Shown piece by piece: positions 11,701 through 18,888 of a DNA stretch of 64,000 nucleotides (within the stretch, counting starts at the first letter, position 1; each line of letters opens with the position of its first letter). The notes below the pieces were generated by a model. That model saw only the letters and a list, made by a program, of their open reading frames with translations, was not told the origin of the DNA and ran no database searches. Source of the DNA: an uncultured Eubacterium sp. (GTDB lineage: Bacteria > Bacillota > Clostridia > Peptostreptococcales > Anaerovoracaceae); NCBI GenBank assembly GCA_946555345.1, contig CAMNSS010000011.1:48741-112740 (forward strand). The letters are read 5' to 3'. Made by a program: the position numbers and the translations under genes.

Positions 11701-13767
11701 GGCGGAAACATTTGGGCCGCTTCACAGCAGCCTGCGGCAATCATGCGGGCGTTCATGCTGATCAGCCCGCGCTATTTTGCCAATGGGAAAATAAACACTG
11801 CAAAGAACCTCCAGGACATGAAGGCGCATTGCCAGATCGCCCGCTGGAAGTCATGGGGACACAACCAGGCGGATATGGCAAGGGACATTGGCGACATTAT
11901 GATGAACAATGCGTGGATGCGCCTTGATGCGTTGGCGATGGAGCTTTACGGGAAACTGGATGACCTTACCTGGCCGGCCATTTGGGCGGCAGTCAGGAGT
12001 GAGACGGAAGCCAAGCATCCAGATGTCGCAGTTGATTCGGAAGAATTTTATGCGATTTGCAATGACAGGGCTTCTGAGATTTTCGACAAAACGCAGGCCG
12101 TCGATTCAGTTTTTCACCGCTCGCAGGCAATGCGGAACACGGATACCATGAACGGGGCAATGGCCTCTTTTATGGCAGAACCGATGCGCACTTTTAATAT
12201 GGTGCGTATGGAATTTGTCCAGGCAAGGGAGCTGTGGAAAGATGGCGAGGCGGGGAAAGCTGCGCAGAAAGCCAGCAGGGCGATGACGGTATTCACGATG
12301 AATGTTGCGTTATGCGCTGTCGCTGCTGCCATTGTGGATGCGCTCCGCAGCAGGACTGCGGGCGATGATGGGAAAGAAGACGGCTGTCTTGAAAATTTCA
12401 TCGAAAACTTCGAGGACAGCATGAACCCGCTGAATATGATTCCGCTGGCAGAGAAATTTTCGGGGGTTACCGGCGGGTGGGATTCACAGAACATGGAGCT
12501 GGAAGGGTATGCATCTCTCGTACAGTCGGCAATCGGGCTTGTCAAGGCGGACGACCCGGCGAAAGCCTTTCGGGAGCTTGCGGAAAGCATGGGGCTGGTG
12601 TTCGGCATTCCTGTAAAGAACGTCCTGCGGGATGCGAAAGCGGTCTTCAATGCGTTTGGGCTCAATGCCTTTGCCGCAGAAGCAGGCTGCGGGGAAACGC
12701 TTTCCAGGGAGAAAGAACCGCTCATGGATAAATGGGCTGCTTTGTTTGGCGGGAAGGCTTCCGGAAGGGACGGGGAAACTGGCGGGGAAAACAGGGATGA
12801 ATCAGATTCGGAATACTATGGGATTTATGCTGGCAGCAAAGAAAGCTTGTGGGATAAAATCACTGACAAGACTTATTCAGAACGGAAACAGGAGGACAGG
12901 GAAAAACGGGTTTCGGATATTGAAAAGAACGTCAAAGGGCTTTCCGGCGGTGAGCGGGATGAGGCCATATGGAAGGCGGTCACGAAAAATTACATCCGCT
13001 ATGTGGAGGATGGCGAAATGGATGTCTTGCGGGAGATGCGATGGACGCTCGATAGATTAGGCGGGAACGTGGACAAGTTTGACGAGAGCATCCTTAGCAA
13101 AGTGAAAACAGCGTACAAGAAGAACATCGGGGGCGACCTTGGGATGCTGGCCATGTATGCTGAATACCTTCTTGGGCAGGGATTTACGGAGGAGAAGATC
13201 AGTAGCGGGATCATTGCCAACAGCGAGACGGCGAAGAAGTTCCAGAAACAGGTGTGCTTAAATGACTGTAATGCCGCCGCAGATGCGTTGGCGGATTTGA
13301 TTTCTGCCGGGATTATGGAAAACGACATCTATGCGTTGTATGATAACAGGACCAAGGCTATTGATGCTTCGGATTATTCCAGCGGAACGTTCCTTGCGCC
13401 CGTGTCGGGCAGGATTTCGTCGGGGTACGGATACCGGGATGCGCCGTCGGCCAGGGCTTCTTCTTTGCGTCAGGCAATCGATATTGCCGCACCTGCTGGA
13501 GCGGATGTCGTTGCTGCGGATGGCGGTCAGGTGACGAAGGCAGGCTGGAGCAGCGGGTATGGCTGGACGGTGGAAATCCTCCACGGCAACGGTCGTTACA
13601 CCAAGTACAGCCATTTGCAGGGTTACGCCGTGCAGAAGGGTGATGTTGTCAGACGAGGGCAGCTCATCGGCTATGTGGGAAGCACCGGGGTTTCAATGGA
13701 GCCGCATCTCGATTTCAAGGTCAAGGAAGGCGGGCAGTGGGTGAATCCGATGGATTATTTGCAGTAA
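5794..13767 (+). CDS. Giant polyvalent virion protein (2657 aa)
   Basis: Identical to 45954-53927, described there. It is a very large protein with an internal HEXXH-type peptidase module and a C-terminal M23-like peptidase module. In this copy the altered zinc ligands are coded at 8251-8253 (Arg820) and 13468-13470 (Arg2559). Confidence 0.8.
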   Translation: MAGKRNIGRLRKAVRKENTAEAIKNAGQAAVRAGKSAVVANTVKQGSSAVRQVAQNEGKKYAGTGRSGKQSIPEDSANRVRNPRLDALLEKYEKTKKDQGFLSAMEKYRNKDFLFMRNGENGSERNKPISIAEIRETTKKMREEMAKAQTSTDSEEGRLRNLTEGNLRQIAGSHVKTLGAIVEGSETNIVPASAGSIASPLVGLKYSQVEESRKNAQKESGKAMSEFGSSQIDKGAEKIKKGKEGLNWAEAFLADLYGEALGLGADALAGPLSGAAMFSRSFGSAYDRAEKEGATPLQAGIYGISMGGVDAGLGKLTKVAKPLRKLYGKDAGDDVIDTLLNKVSGKMVSQKGKDIVWHGGKAGVSALTEALEEMVAEGLEPSIANQIYAEAAGIPHETSAKDILYAGLLGSALGGSHSGVTQAWGYSQGRKVRDVFGEEGTKELAKKAAAADEDSGTGLVATAMEKMIETGQGIAAGQAKELYKAAYQQEVKDLERAELARRSSERIIRGENLVPPTITDRETGKEILNVNTARLFDEKKMQAAEAVKAMQLPGAKAGQIVESVARIETGVAGVDDVNLFTVPNQEAREAYTAVTGKTLPGTNKGTREALYETIAVNRVNSARMETENHIDRMRGVIEQNMTQDYESAGQETFAQVFGKVDVRDVPQVEDAAVTFDGFYRAGRNGIDYVDVASIENPAYQNVSPGVKQAAWDAGRQDAFIASDTAKGLQLKLGQSLRENRVQTGTQGTQGRVTAELPPEGKALLKASDQGMFRALARTFGLDIHIVEEEGVDGVYRDGEAWLSVDADRGLSSVLAHEITRQMEVYAPEEYDKLKDLVQADWAKRDDMDETAGEKKSQYAESGVEQPHKGDFDDIIANSVYEMIQDKAFANEMCRHHRDIAQPVLDAVKTVQKKLRIVLAEGERFTQKQNAALFSNLDILKDSESIWADGLMRTAQNWDAAGQAGVFGNVKRYPANMSKDSPIKRQIQENLEKINAIGVVADIKSDRFKGMTDEQIIDEVMPEFRKRGAGVDRTGLGFISLKETFVNNSLNYLGGEAEYAAFAAIPNVLKKGMEIRDAGYEASGHNAALAAPVVIDGKTGIIGAAVKETKENEYKVHRILMPDGTEYVFHDSIFDPDGNDREQFSLPAPDAVNDYINAHETEFVEAPPVRDYEREGAELREQSIGELQEQVKKLRQGKRLTHGKVFDKASVEEELNSLVRTLMSHSEGTANKTDHRLVKMLAENASSVYTAMKDGDIAGAANTAWYAARDAVENLRLVDDWAFREYKELRDVMRTTAVTVSEAGRGDIPDFADFRRKNMGRLRLVDRGGIPVDTLYMELCEAYPELFSKDVTHSASQLVAMADIRAQLEPYDIMLSAEETGQLVKEAAHDLLDIAARGKPWKSWADRKTECYDGKLKAMKVRQAEALRNVKIRERMGAVRMVDRQNLKHRECKQKDRKEHIRQFGSIQENYEWLSGRLLNPADDKHIPEGFRTTVARLLQQTGLRTEWSKSLEKKYGKAQKTLQMGELKRQFAEIAKEDGSGIFEYDRQIFELMDVLSEKLEGKPIEQATNEELASIDTLLKAIASNVRNYNRAFTDGIKEEISGLAGRSIDAAKKHIEKHGNRSERSGAMGGMDIFPNESMVTPRDFFEQIGGMEEIFLAMRKGMDKHVDNLTKARGFFDEIFTPYHKGTALRKQAKPGSRIEGWRDGSQMHRIELASGRSISLSPAQVMSFYCLSKREQAQGHILGSGVVASRVDNASKLKQFFGAKVQTAGSAVMVSPADVEKIIALLTPEQRQMADRLQGYLDSECAGWGNEASMRLYGYRKFTEKDCFPLKSADQYLDSSFEGRRAAERIKDFGFTKGTAVNANNPVVIDDIFCVVSDHINKMSLYNAFAAPISDFTRVYNHKTRDGEGHMTGSVKSSIEDAYGRKAVSYIDNFLADVNGIAQMRTEDMMRFASKPLANNKKATIGGNIWAASQQPAAIMRAFMLISPRYFANGKINTAKNLQDMKAHCQIARWKSWGHNQADMARDIGDIMMNNAWMRLDALAMELYGKLDDLTWPAIWAAVRSETEAKHPDVAVDSEEFYAICNDRASEIFDKTQAVDSVFHRSQAMRNTDTMNGAMASFMAEPMRTFNMVRMEFVQARELWKDGEAGKAAQKASRAMTVFTMNVALCAVAAAIVDALRSRTAGDDGKEDGCLENFIENFEDSMNPLNMIPLAEKFSGVTGGWDSQNMELEGYASLVQSAIGLVKADDPAKAFRELAESMGLVFGIPVKNVLRDAKAVFNAFGLNAFAAEAGCGETLSREKEPLMDKWAALFGGKASGRDGETGGENRDESDSEYYGIYAGSKESLWDKITDKTYSERKQEDREKRVSDIEKNVKGLSGGERDEAIWKAVTKNYIRYVEDGEMDVLREMRWTLDRLGGNVDKFDESILSKVKTAYKKNIGGDLGMLAMYAEYLLGQGFTEEKISSGIIANSETAKKFQKQVCLNDCNAAADALADLISAGIMENDIYALYDNRTKAIDASDYSSGTFLAPVSGRISSGYGYRDAPSARASSLRQAIDIAAPAGADVVAADGGQVTKAGWSSGYGWTVEILHGNGRYTKYSHLQGYAVQKGDVVRRGQLIGYVGSTGVSMEPHLDFKVKEGGQWVNPMDYLQ

Positions 13768-13871
13768 GGGCTGGCATATGGGGGCGGATGATAATATCAT
13801 GAGCGAGCGAAAGCGGCTTGCCGCGGACTTCCTAAAGGCTCTGTTGGGGTTAGCGGAAAGGCGTGGTGCGC

Positions 13872-13940
13872 ATGGCGGAATACATATTTGGTGTAATCTG
13901 CCTTGTAATTCTTTACAGGATTGTGAAGGAAATAAAATAG
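13872..13940 (+). CDS. Candidate type I toxin-like membrane peptide (22 aa)
   Basis: Identical to 54032-54100, described there. A short hydrophobic peptide with a basic tail whose stop codon sits in a hairpin shared with an antisense transcript. Confidence 0.35.
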   Translation: MAEYIFGVICLVILYRIVKEIK

Positions 13941-14012
13941 CCGCCCTTGCTTGATGCCCATCGGCGGCTATATGCTTATGATGTGGAAGCCGTTCTCACC
14001 GGCTTTCCTCTT
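13931..14012 (-). ncRNA. Candidate antisense RNA, type I antitoxin-like
   Basis: Copy A of the antisense unit at 54091-54172. Its promoter is at 14019-14047 on the minus strand (TTGAAC, 17 bases, TATAAT), and its 3' hairpin with T-rich tail overlaps the end of the 22-codon frame. Confidence 0.45.
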
Positions 14013-14070
14013 GATGCCATTATAGCAGACAAGGGGATAGCGTTCAACGTGAACTATAATAAGAAAATGC

Positions 14071-14098
14071 CTTGGGGGCGAAAGCTCCCAGGTTTTTT
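14071..14098 (+). terminator. Intrinsic terminator after the small-peptide unit
   Basis: A GC-rich stem with GAAA loop followed by six T. It ends the plus-strand transcript that faces the antisense RNA. Confidence 0.7.
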
Positions 14099-14133
14099 GT
14101 TATTGTGGGGGAAATGGAAAGGAGGGGCAAGGG

Positions 14134-14250
14134 ATGTTTAAATTTGCTGAAAAAATGGTGGAAGACCGCATCAGTGCGGGCAGCCAGGACAGTTGCATAG
14201 GCGGCGAAAGTATGGATTGGCATATCCATGCCGCAGACAGGCAGAAGTAA
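14134..14250 (+). CDS. Small phage protein (38 aa)
   Basis: Identical to 54294-54410. A perfect AAAGGAGG site lies about ten bases before the ATG. No recognised domain. Confidence 0.5.
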   Translation: MFKFAEKMVEDRISAGSQDSCIGGESMDWHIHAADRQK

Positions 14251-14369
14251 TGCAGGACGTTAGATATCAACTTTACAATTTGTAAAAGGCTGAGCCAAAA
14301 CATAACCGGCTAAAAGGGCGGATGGCTTTGCCAAAATGCGATGGAGGAAATGAAAACAGGAGGTAAGGA

Positions 14370-15572
14370 ATGGTAATAGATTTTAAGGTAAGAAATCAGG
14401 CGATATATTGCGACAGCCACCGTTTCGTGGCGGCGGATTCCGTGGGGTTCTTGAAAGCGAGGTTTGCTTTTGATGGGGACTGGACGGGGTATACGATAAC
14501 CGCAACGTTTACAAACCTGGACACAAAGGTAAGCAAAAGAACATTGCTTGATGAAACATATGCCTGCGAAGTCCCGCATGAAGTGCTGGCAGGGAAAGGA
14601 AGGCTGAACGTCTATGCCGAGGGGACGCGCGGCGGATCGGTAGCCACCACGGCAATGATGAAGCGCCCGCTCCCGATTAAAGAAAGCGGGAGGCGGGAAG
14701 CGGGGGGAAGCATCCCGCCGACGTCGGACATTTACCAACAGGTCATGGACAAGCTGAACGGCTTTGAGGAGGGCGAAGGGCTGAAGGGGAAAATCGCGGA
14801 AGCCGTAGAACTGTATTTCATGGAGCATCCCCCTTCAGGCGGCGGCACGGGGATACAGTCCGTCGGGATAGATGAAGGCGGGCATTTAATCGTAACGCTG
14901 GCCAGCGGCGAAACAATCGACGCAGGGATTCTGCCGAAAGGCGAACCGGGAGCAGACGGGTACACGCCGTCCATAGAAGTGGAAACCGACACGGATGTGG
15001 AATACAGGCTGAACATCGTGAACAAAGACGAAACAATCACCACGCCGAACCTGCGGAATGACAGCACGCCGGTGGGGACTATCATAAGCTATATGGGAAT
15101 GACCGCTCCTTCTGGGTATCTGGCCTGCGACGGCGCACAGCATCCGATGGCGGACTATCCCGTTTTGGCGGAACACTTCAAGGCGCAGTTTGGTTCTGCG
15201 AACTATTTTGGCGGTGACGGCGCTGAAACGTTTGCCGTCCCTGACCTGCGCGGCGAGTTCCTGCGGGGAACGGGAACGGCTGCAAGGAATACCGGGACAG
15301 GAAGTGAAGTTGGGGCGCATCAGCACCCGAGCGAGATCCCTTACACGGCAGTTTCTGGCAATTTTGACTCCTTGATTGTATATTATGATGCAAACCAGAA
15401 GAATCCTGATGACTACAACATCGTTATGTATGCAGACAAAACGATCAATACGGCGAACCTGGCGGGGGTTACAATCAGCAAGGACGCTGCCTTTGTGCCA
15501 TCCCATACAGTTATGCGGTACACAGCGCGGCCGACAAACACGTCGGTGCTTTACTGTATCAAATGCCGTTAA
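14370..15572 (+). CDS. Tail fibre with collar domain (400 aa)
   Basis: Identical to 54530-55732, described there. An N-terminal attachment domain, a short collagen-like GEPGADG patch and an intact tail-collar domain. Likely host-range determinant. Confidence 0.75.
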   Translation: MVIDFKVRNQAIYCDSHRFVAADSVGFLKARFAFDGDWTGYTITATFTNLDTKVSKRTLLDETYACEVPHEVLAGKGRLNVYAEGTRGGSVATTAMMKRPLPIKESGRREAGGSIPPTSDIYQQVMDKLNGFEEGEGLKGKIAEAVELYFMEHPPSGGGTGIQSVGIDEGGHLIVTLASGETIDAGILPKGEPGADGYTPSIEVETDTDVEYRLNIVNKDETITTPNLRNDSTPVGTIISYMGMTAPSGYLACDGAQHPMADYPVLAEHFKAQFGSANYFGGDGAETFAVPDLRGEFLRGTGTAARNTGTGSEVGAHQHPSEIPYTAVSGNFDSLIVYYDANQKNPDDYNIVMYADKTINTANLAGVTISKDAAFVPSHTVMRYTARPTNTSVLYCIKCR

Positions 15573-15691
15573 CATCATGCAGGCAGCAAAAGACAACTGT
15601 TTTTTGCTGTCTCTTGCTGAAACCCTGCCATTGCAACCCTGGAACTATTACATAGATGAAAGGAAACAATGCTGGAAAGGAAGGAAAAGGA

Positions 15692-16018
15692 ATGAACAAG
15701 GAAACATCAATGGCAGTCACGAGGCTGGCTGTGGCAATTATCCTGATGGCAAATGCCATGCTGACGGCGGCGGGGAAGAACCCGGTTCCGTTTGATGAGG
15801 CGGCATTTACCGAATGGCTGGCATACGCCGCTTCGGGACTGTCCGCATTCTGGGCGTGGTGGAAGAACAACAACGTGACCGTGCAGGCACAGGAAGCACA
15901 GAAGAGCTTGAAGGAACGCAAGCAGGATGGTGACGGCAGCGACGGGGCTGTATTCGGGGAAACAGAAGAAAGCGGGGTGAAATCGTGTTGTCTAATTCGC
16001 AGCAGCAATATTTCTTAA
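15692..16018 (+). CDS. SPP1-family holin
   Basis: Identical to 55852-56178, described there. Two short membrane segments and a charged tail; its end overlaps the endolysin start by 34 bases. Confidence 0.75.
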   Translation: MNKETSMAVTRLAVAIILMANAMLTAAGKNPVPFDEAAFTEWLAYAASGLSAFWAWWKNNNVTVQAQEAQKSLKERKQDGDGSDGAVFGETEESGVKSCCLIRSSNIS

Positions 16019-16722
16019 AATATGTGTATGGCTATTATGCTGGAAAGCTAGATGGAGTTAAGGGTGCGAAACATAAAGCAGCCACAAGGAGGTTTCAGAA
16101 AGGCTTCGGGCTAAAGGATGATGGCGTTTGGGGGGCTAAGACCGATGCCAAGGCCATTGCAGTTGCCAAGGATTTGCAAGCGTTGCTCAATCAGCATGGC
16201 GCCGGCCTTGCGGTTGACGGCGTCGTAGGCTTAAAAACCGTGGCCGCAGTCGAGGCGTTCCAGAAAAGGGAAGGCCTCAAAGCTGACGGGATTGCCGGCG
16301 CAAAAACATGGGCGGCATTGAGGGGTTCGTCGGGGTCATCCGGCGGCCTGCCTTCTGGCGGCAGTTCCCAGCATTTTGCAAAACATGAGTTTAAATGCAC
16401 ATGCGGCGGGAGATACTGCAACGGTTATCCGGCAGGCAATATGTCGGCAAGCCTGCTGAACATACTGGAACGGCTGCGCAGTTACTACGGCAAGCCAATT
16501 ACGGTCACATCTGGCCAGCGGTGCAAGACGCGTAACAGCCAGGTGGGCGGCGCAAGGAATTCTGCACATACCAAAGGGAAGGCAGCGGATATTTACATCC
16601 CCGGGGTGACGAATACAGCAGACGGAAGGCGCAAGGTGGTAAGCCTGGCGTATCAGTACGGGGCGTCGTATTCTTATGCTAACACAGCGCAGATGGGCAA
16701 TGCTGTCCATATTAATGTGTAG
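15985..16722 (+). CDS. Endolysin: PG-binding repeats plus M15 peptidase
   Basis: Identical to 56145-56882, described there. GTG start; zinc ligands His195, Asp202 and His242 are present, so this copy should be active. Confidence 0.85.
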   Translation: MLSNSQQQYFLKYVYGYYAGKLDGVKGAKHKAATRRFQKGFGLKDDGVWGAKTDAKAIAVAKDLQALLNQHGAGLAVDGVVGLKTVAAVEAFQKREGLKADGIAGAKTWAALRGSSGSSGGLPSGGSSQHFAKHEFKCTCGGRYCNGYPAGNMSASLLNILERLRSYYGKPITVTSGQRCKTRNSQVGGARNSAHTKGKAADIYIPGVTNTADGRRKVVSLAYQYGASYSYANTAQMGNAVHINV

Positions 16723-16732
16723 GGGGCGGGTA

Positions 16733-16975
16733 ATGAACACGGAAATCATCGTTGCCGTCATTGCGGCGGCAGGAGGTCTTTTGGGTTCGCTGTTCGGCGT
16801 GATGGCATCAAGCAGGTTGACGAACTACAGGATAGAACAGCTTGAAAAGAAGGTGGACAAGCACAATAACCTCGTGGAACGCACTTACCAGCTTGAACAG
16901 GCAGTTGGGATCAACCAAGAAAAGATTAAGGTGGCAAATCATCGGATTGAAGACCTTGAGGGCTTCCATAAATAG
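16733..16975 (+). CDS. XhlA-like membrane/coiled-coil lysis protein (80 aa)
   Basis: Identical to 56893-57135, described there. One N-terminal membrane segment followed by a coiled coil; last gene of the lysis cluster before its terminator. Confidence 0.65.
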   Translation: MNTEIIVAVIAAAGGLLGSLFGVMASSRLTNYRIEQLEKKVDKHNNLVERTYQLEQAVGINQEKIKVANHRIEDLEGFHK

Positions 16976-16978
16976 GAA

Positions 16979-17016
16979 TAATTCCCCGGATCGCTTCGGC
17001 GTGACGGGGGATTTTT
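16979..17016 (+). terminator. Terminator of the lysis operon
   Basis: CCCCG/CGGGG outer stem, a GAT/TGA internal loop, CGC/GCG inner stem capped by TTCG, then a T run. Its core (16989-17010) recurs exactly at 18579-18600. Confidence 0.7.
16989..17010 (+). repeat. 22-bp repeat, left side of moron cassette (copy A)
   Basis: Core of the lysis terminator. The same 22 bases occur at 18579-18600, on the other side of the AT-rich two-gene cassette. Confidence 0.9.
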
Positions 17017-17065
17017 CATTGCAATATTATTTTTCCTTGTGAAACGTAGAAAAAAATCAAATTGA

Positions 17066-17074
17066 TGATATAAT
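17066..17074 (+). promoter_or_regulatory. Extended -10 promoter of the moron
   Basis: TG-A-TATAAT, an extended -10 element with no clear -35. Transcription would begin near 17081, upstream of the TTG start at 17106 and downstream of the ATG at 17073, which lies inside the -10 box. Confidence 0.5.
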
Positions 17075-17105
17075 GTATTTTAATGAATTTAAAGGGAGAA
17101 AAATT

Positions 17106-17798
17106 TTGGAGTATAATATTTATTGTGACGAGAGTTGCCATTTGGAACATGACAATAGTGATGTAATGGTAATTGGCTCCGTTTGGTGTGAAAAACAGCA
17201 TATTAAAAAAGTTAATAAGGATATTAGAAGCATTAAAACCAAGCATAACCTGAGCAGTTGGCTTGAAGTTAAATGGACTAAGGTATCTCCTGGAAAACTT
17301 GGCTTCTATTTGGATGTATTGGATTATTTCCAAAACAATGATAACCTTCATTATAGAGCCATAGTGGCAAGCGGGAAAAAAAAATTAGACCATAAAACAT
17401 ATAATAACGATGATTATGATCTGTGGTATTACAAAATGTATTTTTTAATGTTGGATTGGATCATAAAACCATTAAATCAATATAATATTTTTATGGACAT
17501 AAAGGATACAAGAGGTGGAAAAAGAGTAAGAAAACTTAAAGAAGTTTTATCGAATAATAGATACGATTTTAATGGGGAGTGCATTCGACAAGTTGTCCAA
17601 ATCAATTCAAGAGAATCTGAACTGCTTCAAGTGGGCGATTTAATTAGCGGGGCCATAACGCATTATAATAGATTTGGCGTTGGTGAATCTGCAAAGGGGA
17701 ACGTTATAAAAAAACTCAGGAGCATATACAATCTCGATATTAGCTCTCCTTATTCCGACGACAAGTTTAATGTGTTCCATTGGGAGGGCAGAAAATAA
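17106..17798 (+). CDS. DUF3800 family protein (230 aa)
   Basis: Identical to 57266-57958, described there. First gene of the AT-rich moron; it carries the N-terminal CDES motif typical of DUF3800 proteins. Confidence 0.7.
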   Translation: MEYNIYCDESCHLEHDNSDVMVIGSVWCEKQHIKKVNKDIRSIKTKHNLSSWLEVKWTKVSPGKLGFYLDVLDYFQNNDNLHYRAIVASGKKKLDHKTYNNDDYDLWYYKMYFLMLDWIIKPLNQYNIFMDIKDTRGGKRVRKLKEVLSNNRYDFNGECIRQVVQINSRESELLQVGDLISGAITHYNRFGVGESAKGNVIKKLRSIYNLDISSPYSDDKFNVFHWEGRK

Positions 17799-17800
17799 TT

Positions 17801-18376
17801 ATGTCACAATTAAATTGCATGAATATAAGTGAAAATGAACCCAAAGAGGCATTTCTTGATAGATGCTATGATGTTTTTGAAAATAATTTTTACAATCGAA
17901 ATGAATCGTTGGTATATAATAATAAAATCATTTCGCTCCAGGCAGGGTTCACGGGAGGAAAGTCCAATCTTTTTTTACATATATCATCTTTAGAAAGAGG
18001 TGAAGCGTTTGATATTTTGCCCTGCAATAATACTCTTTATAATAGCATTTGTAAATTGAATTGTATAGATGGCGATTGGACATATACTGATCATACGGGG
18101 ATTAGGGATATATGTATATATCGGGCCGGTTTTGTTGGGCTTATAAAGGGCATCATACATTTAGCAAACGATAATGATAATAAGGTAAAACAATGGCAGG
18201 AATACAATAAAAAAACAGGGAAAAAGAAAAGTTTTGTTAGATATACTGACGGAACAATAGACTATATAATCATACTCAGCGAAGGAAAATATAAGTATTA
18301 TGTGATTTCGGCATACCCCGTATTTTATTATAAAGCGAAAAAAGAATTTGAACGATCTTATTTAAAAAACAAATAA
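17801..18376 (+). CDS. Moron protein, possible BECR-fold nuclease (191 aa)
   Basis: Identical to 57961-58536, described there. It follows the DUF3800 gene with two bases between stop and start and shares its low G+C. Confidence 0.5.
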   Translation: MSQLNCMNISENEPKEAFLDRCYDVFENNFYNRNESLVYNNKIISLQAGFTGGKSNLFLHISSLERGEAFDILPCNNTLYNSICKLNCIDGDWTYTDHTGIRDICIYRAGFVGLIKGIIHLANDNDNKVKQWQEYNKKTGKKKSFVRYTDGTIDYIIILSEGKYKYYVISAYPVFYYKAKKEFERSYLKNK

Positions 18377-18381
18377 AAAAT

Positions 18382-18409
18382 CCGGAGATCGCATTGCGAA
18401 ACCCGGTTT
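18382..18409 (+). terminator. Weak terminator-like hairpin after the moron
   Basis: CCGG and TCGC arms pair with GCGA and CCGG around an ATT loop, with a short T stretch after. It would end the moron transcript. Confidence 0.45.
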
Positions 18410-18440
18410 CTCCTTCTGCACATGGCAGATGAGCTATTAT

Positions 18441-18493
18441 CAGTATACCAAATTCTTGACAAATGTCAAGTGTGCACTTTATTCGGTATACTG
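18441..18493. repeat. Nested inverted repeat in the attP P arm (copy A)
   Basis: Outer arms CAGTATACC and GGTATACTG (9 bp, perfect) enclose inner arms CTTGACA and TGTCAAG (7 bp, two-base loop). The stretch 18377-18700 has no gene; this element, a weak hairpin, the second 22-bp repeat and the arm sites fill it. Confidence 0.75.
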
Positions 18494-18578
18494 TTTTATT
18501 ATATGCGCATAGCGATTAATGAATGCATATGAATCAGATATTTTTTGAGATATTTGGAAAATATGTGGCGGCTTCCCT

Positions 18579-18600
18579 GATCGCTTCGGCGTGACGGGGG
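18579..18600 (+). repeat. 22-bp repeat, right side of moron cassette (copy A)
   Basis: Exact copy of 16989-17010. The hairpin is poorer here because the outer stem lacks one pair, and the tail is TTGTTT, so it is a degraded terminator. Confidence 0.9.
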
Positions 18601-18643
18601 TTGTTTAAGGCGCAACGGGAGGTCAAGGCATATCATGAAAAGC

Positions 18644-18665
18644 AGTTGTAAAAAAGTTGTAAAAA
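18644..18665 (+). promoter_or_regulatory. Arm-type integrase sites, P arm
   Basis: Two direct copies of AGTTGTAAAAA spaced 11 bp, one helical turn. The same pair recurs at 18864-18885 beyond the core, as expected of arm sites bound by the integrase N-terminal domain. Confidence 0.6.
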
Positions 18666-18708
18666 GAGATTGAAAATAGCTAAAAGCGTTGAAAACACTG
18701 CATTAGCG

Positions 18709-18747
18709 ATAACCCGGAGGCCGCAGGTTCGAATCCTGTCCCCGCAA
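18709..18747 (+). other. attP core: 3' half of initiator tRNA-fMet
   Basis: About 39 bases match the tRNA 3' half: end of the anticodon loop, the three C of stem positions 39-41, variable loop, T arm with GGTTCGAATCC, and acceptor 3' strand CCCCGCA plus discriminator A. The CCC run and A at position 72 are initiator hallmarks. The right limit is fixed by divergence from attR. The left limit is set by comparison with known fMet sequences and is approximate. The phage continues with CCA. Confidence 0.8.
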
Positions 18748-18760
18748 CCAAAGAAAACGA

Positions 18761-18798
18761 AAGACCCTTTGAAATTTAAATGTTTCAGAGGGTCTTTT
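18761..18798 (+). terminator. Phage-supplied terminator beside attP
   Basis: AAGACCCT-TTGAAA pairs over 14 positions (one G-T) with TTTCAGAGGGTCTT across an 8-base loop, followed by TTTT. In attL it would sit just after the restored tRNA and end its transcript. Confidence 0.8.
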
Positions 18799-18863
18799 CA
18801 TGCGTTGCCTTATTGTCGGTTCATGTTAACTGATGCCCATTTTCTCCTATACTTTTGTGCAAA

Positions 18864-18885
18864 AGTTGTAAAAAAGTTGTAAAAA
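18864..18885 (+). promoter_or_regulatory. Arm-type integrase sites, P' arm
   Basis: Two direct AGTTGTAAAAA copies 11 bp apart, in the same orientation as the pair at 18644-18665. They lie just beyond the int stop codon, so they stay with int in attL. Confidence 0.6.
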
Positions 18886-18888
18886 ATT

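Larger units (their letters stand above)
1..18747. mobile_element. Partial prophage, copy A (right-hand part)
   Basis: This is the distal part of the 40,160-bp phage: tail genes, giant virion protein, lysis genes, moron and the P arm of the attachment site. Its left end lies outside the window, inside a tail gene. It joins copy B at the attachment core with no host DNA between them. Either a tandem lysogen or an assembly run around circular phage DNA could produce this. Confidence 0.85.
1..18747 (+). repeat. Exact long direct repeat, left copy
   Basis: Every base and reading frame compared here recurs 40,160 bases further on (40161-58907). Identity stops at the last base of the tRNA-derived core: copy A continues with the phage int side, and the right copy continues with host DNA. 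Confidence 0.95.
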
